Positions 6,854 through 10,512 of a stretch of 10,512 nt of DNA are shown one piece after another (position 1 is the first letter of the stretch; each line of letters starts with the position of its first letter). This stretch comes from Firmicutes bacterium UBA2530 (GTDB taxonomy: Bacteria; Bacillota; Clostridia; Tissierellales; Sedimentibacteraceae). The stretch is taken from contig DDNC01000008.1 of assembly GCA_002340985.1 (NCBI GenBank), positions 354-10,865 of the forward strand, in the 5' to 3' direction. The notes under the pieces are model-generated. The model had not been told where the DNA came from and searched no databases. It saw nothing but the letters and a program-made list of their open reading frames with translations. A program made the translations under genes and the position numbers.

Positions 6854-8344
6854 ATGGAAAGAATAAGATGCAAAGAACTAAAAAATAAAATAATGAGCGC
6901 AGAAGATGCCGCAAGGATAATAACGGACGGCAGCACAGTGGGTATGTCGGGATTTACACCGGCAGGTTATCCCAAGGCAATACCTGCCGAGCTGGCAAGG
7001 AGAGCAGACGGGGGAGAAAAAATACAGATTGACCTCATAACAGGGGCATCCACAGGACCGGAGCTGGACGGACTTTTAGCAGAGAAGGGAATCATCAGGA
7101 GGAGATATCCATATCAGACAAATAACATACTGAGAAATTCAATTAACAGCGGGGTAATAAAATATAACGACCTTCACTTAAGCAATTCTTCGCAATACAT
7201 AAAGAACGGATTTTTAGGAAAAGTGGAGGTTGCCGTAATAGAAGCCGTGACAATAACGGAAAACGGAGGAATAGTTCCCAGCACTTCTGTGGGGAATTCA
7301 AACGTTCTGGTTGAATGTGCGGACAAGGTAATAGTTGAGATTAACACCTCACAGCCGGAAGAACTGGAGGGAATTCACGACATATACAATGTTCCGGCTC
7401 CGCCAAATACAGAGTATATTCCCATAAGGAGTGCATTTGACATGGCAGGAACTCCTTATATTCCATGTCCTCCGGAAAAAATAGCCGCGATTGTATTTTC
7501 TGATGTGCCTGATAATACAAATCCGGTTGCACCCATCGATGACATTTCGGAAAAAATGGCTGAGAACCTTATTGGTTTCTTAAAATCTGAGGTAGCCGCA
7601 GGAAGGCTTACAAACAACCTGCTTCCGTTGCAGTCAGGCGTTGGGAGTGTTGCAAATGCAGTGCTTGGTGGTTTGTGCAAATCGGAATTCAAGGACTTGA
7701 TTTTTTACTCTGAGGTTCTTCAGGACTCAGTGCTGGATCTGATAGAATGCGGCAAATTGAAGTATGCATCCTCAACGTCCCTTACAATATCACCTGAACG
7801 CATGAAGGGCTTTTTAAATAATTTTTCTGAATACAAGGATAAAATAGTGCTGAGGCCCCAGGAAATAAGCAACAGTCCAGAGGTAATAAGGCGATTAGGG
7901 GTTATATCAATAAATACGGCAATAGAAGCGGATATTTACGGAAATGTAAATTCAACGCACATAATGGGAAGCAAAATGATGAACGGAATCGGAGGCTCGG
8001 GGGATTTCGCGCGCAATGCTTTCATTTCAATCTTTACAACTGCATCAACTGCTGTGGGCGGCAATATATCTTCAATTGTCCCCATGGTTTCCCATGTCGA
8101 TCATTCGGAGCATGATGTCATGGTTTTGGTAACAGAAAAAGGGGTGGCTGATTTAAGAGGACTTTCTCCAAGTGAAAGAGCGGTAAAGATAATAGAAAAT
8201 TGTGCACACGAGGACTATAAGGAACAGCTCATGGATTATCACGAAAGATCGAAAAAATTCTCAAGCGGTATGCATACTCCTCATATTTTGGGTGAAGCGC
8301 TGTCATGGCACGAAAGATTTTTAAAAAAAGGTTCAATGAAATAG
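6854..8344 (+). CDS. Succinate / acyl-CoA CoA-transferase (acetyl-CoA hydrolase/transferase family)
   Basis: This 496-residue class I CoA-transferase moves CoA between acids, most likely succinate with acetyl-CoA or propionyl-CoA. Its length and pattern match the YgfH/AarC/ScpC-type succinate CoA-transferases: GMSGFTPAGYPKAIP near the N-terminus, GASTGPELDG, GGIVPSTSVGNSN, QSGVGSVANAV (260-270), the catalytic Glu287 in YSEVLQD, the glycine-rich oxyanion stretch GIGGSGDFARNAF (379-390), and the C-terminal VTEKGVADLRGLSP. The protein is cytosolic. Downstream are both methylmalonyl-CoA mutase subunits, the same partnership as in propionate-forming succinate decarboxylation gene sets, which supports propionyl-CoA:succinate transfer. 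A related 4-hydroxybutyrate or butyrate activity is less likely but not excluded by sequence reading. It is separated from the carrier gene by only 58 bases containing a strong palindrome, so its expression may depend on read-through. Confidence 0.9.
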   Translation: MERIRCKELKNKIMSAEDAARIITDGSTVGMSGFTPAGYPKAIPAELARRADGGEKIQIDLITGASTGPELDGLLAEKGIIRRRYPYQTNNILRNSINSGVIKYNDLHLSNSSQYIKNGFLGKVEVAVIEAVTITENGGIVPSTSVGNSNVLVECADKVIVEINTSQPEELEGIHDIYNVPAPPNTEYIPIRSAFDMAGTPYIPCPPEKIAAIVFSDVPDNTNPVAPIDDISEKMAENLIGFLKSEVAAGRLTNNLLPLQSGVGSVANAVLGGLCKSEFKDLIFYSEVLQDSVLDLIECGKLKYASSTSLTISPERMKGFLNNFSEYKDKIVLRPQEISNSPEVIRRLGVISINTAIEADIYGNVNSTHIMGSKMMNGIGGSGDFARNAFISIFTTASTAVGGNISSIVPMVSHVDHSEHDVMVLVTEKGVADLRGLSPSERAVKIIENCAHEDYKEQLMDYHERSKKFSSGMHTPHILGEALSWHERFLKKGSMK

Positions 8345-8389
8345 GCTGAAAGACGAGTGTTTACACATATCACAATTATTTTGAAAATA

Positions 8390-8432
8390 ATACTAATCCT
8401 CATTAATAAGTTCCATTAGAGAGGATTAGTAT
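8390..8432. repeat. 12-bp inverted repeat downstream of the CoA-transferase
   Basis: ATACTAATCCTC (8390-8401) and GAGGATTAGTAT (8421-8432) are perfect complements around a 19-base loop. No T tract follows, so this is not a standard terminator. It could be an mRNA 3' end structure or an operator. Its right arm could alternatively pair with TCCTC at 8442-8446 inside the neighbouring inverted repeat. Confidence 0.6.
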
Positions 8433-8492
8433 ATACTGCTTTCCTCTGCTATGGGCAAATACTTGCCATGTTTTTAAAATAGGAGCAGTATA
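8432..8492. repeat. Second, nested inverted repeat upstream of the mutase
   Basis: TATACTGCT (8432-8440) pairs with AGCAGTATA (8484-8492), and the stem can continue with CCT/AGG after a 2-base bulge. Inside lies a small hairpin, GGCAA (8454-8458) with TTGCC (8463-8467). The element abuts the previous inverted repeat and sits about 115 bases before the mutase start. It lacks B12-riboswitch sequence signatures. Function unknown. Confidence 0.5.
8452..8467 (+). promoter_or_regulatory. Possible second sigma-54 site before the mutase
   Basis: TGG (8452-8454), 8 bases, then TTGC (8463-8466) reproduces the exact -24/-12 spacing. However, the CAC after TGG is not kept, and the site coincides with the inner arm of an inverted repeat. 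It is far weaker than the site at 2636. If real, transcription would start near 8478. Confidence 0.25.
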
Positions 8493-8536
8493 ATTTTGCA
8501 AGTTATAAAAACATGAAATCATTTTACCTAAAAATG

Positions 8537-8565
8537 TTGCAAATTTAACCGTTTTGGATTAATAT
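8537..8565 (+). promoter_or_regulatory. Candidate vegetative promoter of the mutase genes
   Basis: TTGCAA (8537-8542), 17 bases, then TAATAT (8560-8565): four of six matches at each box with ideal spacing, in A+T-rich DNA. It would give a start near 8572 and a short leader before the GGAGG at 8598-8602. Plausible but not strong. Confidence 0.4.
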
Positions 8566-8607
8566 AAATATAAATTTTAAACAATGCAATTGCAGATGGA
8601 GGTTTAA

Positions 8608-10287
8608 ATGTTTGAAAAAGAGAAGCTTAACCAATTGGAAGCCGCCCGCAAAAATTGGGAAGAAAATGTATTGAACAAATCATTGAATAAAGCACCGGAA
8701 AGTAAAGCTGAATTTAAAACCGGTTCAGGTACAGCTGTTGAGAGACTTTACACGCCTGAAGATGTTGCAAATATTGATTATGAAGAAGAAATAGGCTATC
8801 CTGGACAATATCCGTTTACAAGAGGATATCAGCCTACAATGTACAGAGGCAAGGAATGGACCATGAGAATGTATGCAGGCTTTGCCACTGCCGAGGAATC
8901 AAACGAAAGATACAAATACCTGGTTAATCAGGGCTCCACAGGTTTATCTGTGGCATTTGATCTTCCTACGCAGATTGGATATGATTCAGATCACGCGTTG
9001 GCTCAGGGTGAAGTGGGCAAGGTTGGAGTTGCCATTGACTCCCTCAGAGATATGGAGATTTTGTTTGACGGTATTCCACTGGACAAGGTAAGTACTTCAA
9101 TGACAATAAATGCTCCCGCATCTGTGCTTCTGGCAATGTATATAGCTGTTGCCGAAAAGCAGGGTGTAACACCGGATAAATTGAGAGGAACAATCCAAAA
9201 CGACATACTGAAGGAATACATAGCCAGAGGCACATACATATTCCCTACAGAGCCTTCTATGCGTTTGATAACAAATATATTTGAATATTGTTCAAAGGAA
9301 GTTCCAAAATGGAATACAATCAGTATTTCAGGCTACCACATAAGAGAAGCCGGCTCTACTGCAGCACAGGAGGTAGGATTCACGCTGGCAGACGGCATTG
9401 CATATGTGGATGCCGCGGTTAAAGCTGGTTTGGATGTTGATACATTTGCGCCGAGGCTGTCCTTCTTCTTCAATGCTCACAACGACTTGCTGGAAGAGGT
9501 TGCGAAGTACAGAGCAGCACGAAGACTCTGGGCGAAAATAATGAAAAACAGATTTGAAGCTAAAAAAGAAAGCTCCATGATGCTTAAATTTCATACTCAG
9601 ACAGCAGGCTCAACATTGACTGCGCAGCAGCCGGACAACAATATCATAAGAGTTGCGATGCAGGCATTGGCAGCAGTATTGGGAGGAACACAGTCTCTTC
9701 ACACTAACTCAAGAGACGAAGCGCTCGCTCTTCCTACAACAGATTCCGTAACAATAGCCCTGAGAACTCAGCAGATTCTTGCAAACGAAACAGGCGTTAC
9801 AAATACTGTGGACCCATTGGCAGGCTCATACTACATTGAGGCAAGAACAAAGGAAATAGAAGAAAAAGCAATGGAGTACATCAACAAAATCGACGAACTG
9901 GGCGGAGCAACAAGAGCAATTGACTTAGGATACATACAAAAGGAAATTTCCGATTCCGCATACAAATACCAGATGGAAATAGAGTCACTTGACAGAATAG
10001 TTGTTGGAGTTAACAAATATCAGGTTAAGGAAGAAGCTCCTAAGGGACTTCTGAGAGTTGACCCGATAGTTGGTGAAATGCAGAAAAAGAAAATAGAAGA
10101 TGTTAAGGCTCAGAGAAGCTCCGAAGCCGTGGCAGAAAAGCTTGAAGCTCTGAGAAATGCATGTCAGGGAACGGAAAATGTAATGCCGTATATTTTGTCA
10201 GCAGTGAAGGAATACGCCACATTAGGAGAAATATGCGGTGTTATGAGAGAAGTATTCGGAGAATATGAACAGGCAGTGTTGCTATAA
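8608..10287 (+). CDS. mcmA1: Methylmalonyl-CoA mutase, catalytic (large) subunit
   Basis: This is the 559-residue catalytic TIM-barrel subunit of adenosylcobalamin-dependent methylmalonyl-CoA mutase, which interconverts succinyl-CoA and methylmalonyl-CoA. It lacks the B12-binding domain, which is encoded by the next gene, so this is the split two-subunit form rather than the ~700-residue fused one. Diagnostic residues are present and coincide with Propionibacterium numbering as I recall it. Tyr89 in RMYAGF and Arg207 in ARGTYIFP are the pair that selects the methylmalonyl carboxylate; isobutyryl-CoA mutases have Phe and Gln there. The catalytic His244 in SGYHIREAG is also present. GLSVAFDLPTQIGYDSD, TINAPA, FHTQTAGSTLTAQQP and GGTQSLHTNS are further family blocks. 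GGAGG lies 5 bases before the ATG. With the CoA-transferase upstream it fits succinate-to-propionate conversion or propionate uptake in reverse. Confidence 0.96.
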   Translation: MFEKEKLNQLEAARKNWEENVLNKSLNKAPESKAEFKTGSGTAVERLYTPEDVANIDYEEEIGYPGQYPFTRGYQPTMYRGKEWTMRMYAGFATAEESNERYKYLVNQGSTGLSVAFDLPTQIGYDSDHALAQGEVGKVGVAIDSLRDMEILFDGIPLDKVSTSMTINAPASVLLAMYIAVAEKQGVTPDKLRGTIQNDILKEYIARGTYIFPTEPSMRLITNIFEYCSKEVPKWNTISISGYHIREAGSTAAQEVGFTLADGIAYVDAAVKAGLDVDTFAPRLSFFFNAHNDLLEEVAKYRAARRLWAKIMKNRFEAKKESSMMLKFHTQTAGSTLTAQQPDNNIIRVAMQALAAVLGGTQSLHTNSRDEALALPTTDSVTIALRTQQILANETGVTNTVDPLAGSYYIEARTKEIEEKAMEYINKIDELGGATRAIDLGYIQKEISDSAYKYQMEIESLDRIVVGVNKYQVKEEAPKGLLRVDPIVGEMQKKKIEDVKAQRSSEAVAEKLEALRNACQGTENVMPYILSAVKEYATLGEICGVMREVFGEYEQAVLL

Positions 10288-10302
10288 TATAGGAGGGATA
10301 GT

Positions 10303-10512
10303 ATGAGACCAATAAGAGTATTAGTTGCCAAACCGGGGCTTGACGGACATGACAGAGGAGCCAAGGTTATTGCAAGAGCATTGAGAGATGCCGGAATGGA
10401 AGTTATATATACGGGATTGAGACAAACTCCTGAGCAGATAGTTGCAGCAGCCGTGCAGGAAGACGTGGATGTTGTGGGGCTCAGCATATTGTCGGGAGCT
10501 CACAATTATCTC
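10303..10512 (+). CDS. mcmA2: Methylmalonyl-CoA mutase, B12-binding (small) subunit, N-terminal part
   Basis: The first 70 residues of the cobalamin-binding partner of the mutase are present; the gene runs past the window edge (such subunits are usually about 130-140 residues). RPIRVLVAKPGLDGHDRGAK carries the DxHxxG motif (Asp14, His16, Gly19), in which the His replaces dimethylbenzimidazole as the lower cobalt ligand. VVGLSILSGAHNYL (57-70) contains the SxL motif (Ser61, Leu63). AGGAGGG ends 5 bases before the ATG, and the gap to the catalytic subunit is only 15 bases, so the two are co-transcribed and presumably made in matched amounts. Identification is secure for the visible part. MeaB-type GTPase, epimerase or decarboxylase genes would be expected next but are not visible. 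Confidence 0.95.
   Translation, partial: MRPIRVLVAKPGLDGHDRGAKVIARALRDAGMEVIYTGLRQTPEQIVAAAVQEDVDVVGLSILSGAHNYL

Noticed and set aside
8345..8607. Cobalamin riboswitch upstream of the B12-dependent mutase
   Set aside because: I find no B12-box-like sequence or the conserved core of that riboswitch; the hairpins present have unrelated sequences and the region is short for the class.
8608..10287. Isobutyryl-CoA or 2-hydroxyisobutyryl-CoA mutase large subunit
   Set aside because: Residue 89 is Tyr and residue 207 is Arg, the methylmalonyl-CoA pair, not Phe/Gln or Ile/Gln.
1..10512. CRISPR arrays, insertion sequences, tRNA genes or phage and defence genes
   Set aside because: No regularly spaced repeats, transposase-like frames, tRNA cloverleaf sequences or defence-family proteins are visible; all eight genes are ordinary metabolic, regulatory or housekeeping families.

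Overview
The window looks like chromosomal DNA from a low-GC anaerobic member of the Clostridia. The evidence is A+T-rich intergenic DNA, frequent ATA and AGA codons, strong GGAGG-type ribosome binding sites, a PrpR-type sigma-54 activator and a two-subunit methylmalonyl-CoA mutase. An amino-acid-fermenting Tissierellales or Peptostreptococcales type lineage is plausible, but this is inference; nothing here fixes the genus. There are eight protein genes. The first (ftsH) and last (B12-binding mutase subunit) are cut by the window edges. I see no tRNA, rRNA, insertion sequence, CRISPR array or phage gene, and every complete gene is intact.

Layout. (1) 1-355 is the 3' end of ftsH, closed by a terminator. 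(2) 356-569 is the gap between convergent genes and holds two hairpins. (3) 570-2510 on the minus strand is a PrpR_N-PAS-AAA+-Fis sigma-54 activator. (4) 2511-2772 is a divergent control region with a near-consensus -24/-12 promoter firing right, and ATGTT repeats spaced about 19-22 bp upstream of it. (5) 2773-6795 is a tight three-gene operon: an M20 metallopeptidase/deacylase, a D-aminoacylase-type amidohydrolase and a YfcC-family membrane carrier. (6) 6807-6832 is a perfect 26-bp palindrome that acts as terminator or attenuator. (7) 6854-8344 is a succinate/acyl CoA-transferase. (8) 8345-8607 is non-coding, with two adjacent, partly competing inverted repeats, a possible second sigma-54 site and a possible vegetative promoter. 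(9) 8608-10512 holds the methylmalonyl-CoA mutase catalytic subunit and the start of its B12-binding subunit.

How the genes may work together. The activator probably senses a small molecule and switches on uptake (YfcC) and hydrolysis of an N-acylated amino acid or related amide by two deacylases. One is of the usually L-acting M20 type and one of the D-aminoacylase type. The second block interconverts succinate, succinyl-CoA, methylmalonyl-CoA and (with enzymes outside the window) propionyl-CoA. The CoA-transferase gene has almost no room for its own promoter behind the palindrome, so read-through from the deacylase operon may feed it. That would physically and perhaps metabolically join the two blocks. 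The gene families are assigned with good confidence; the substrate and the coupling are hypotheses.
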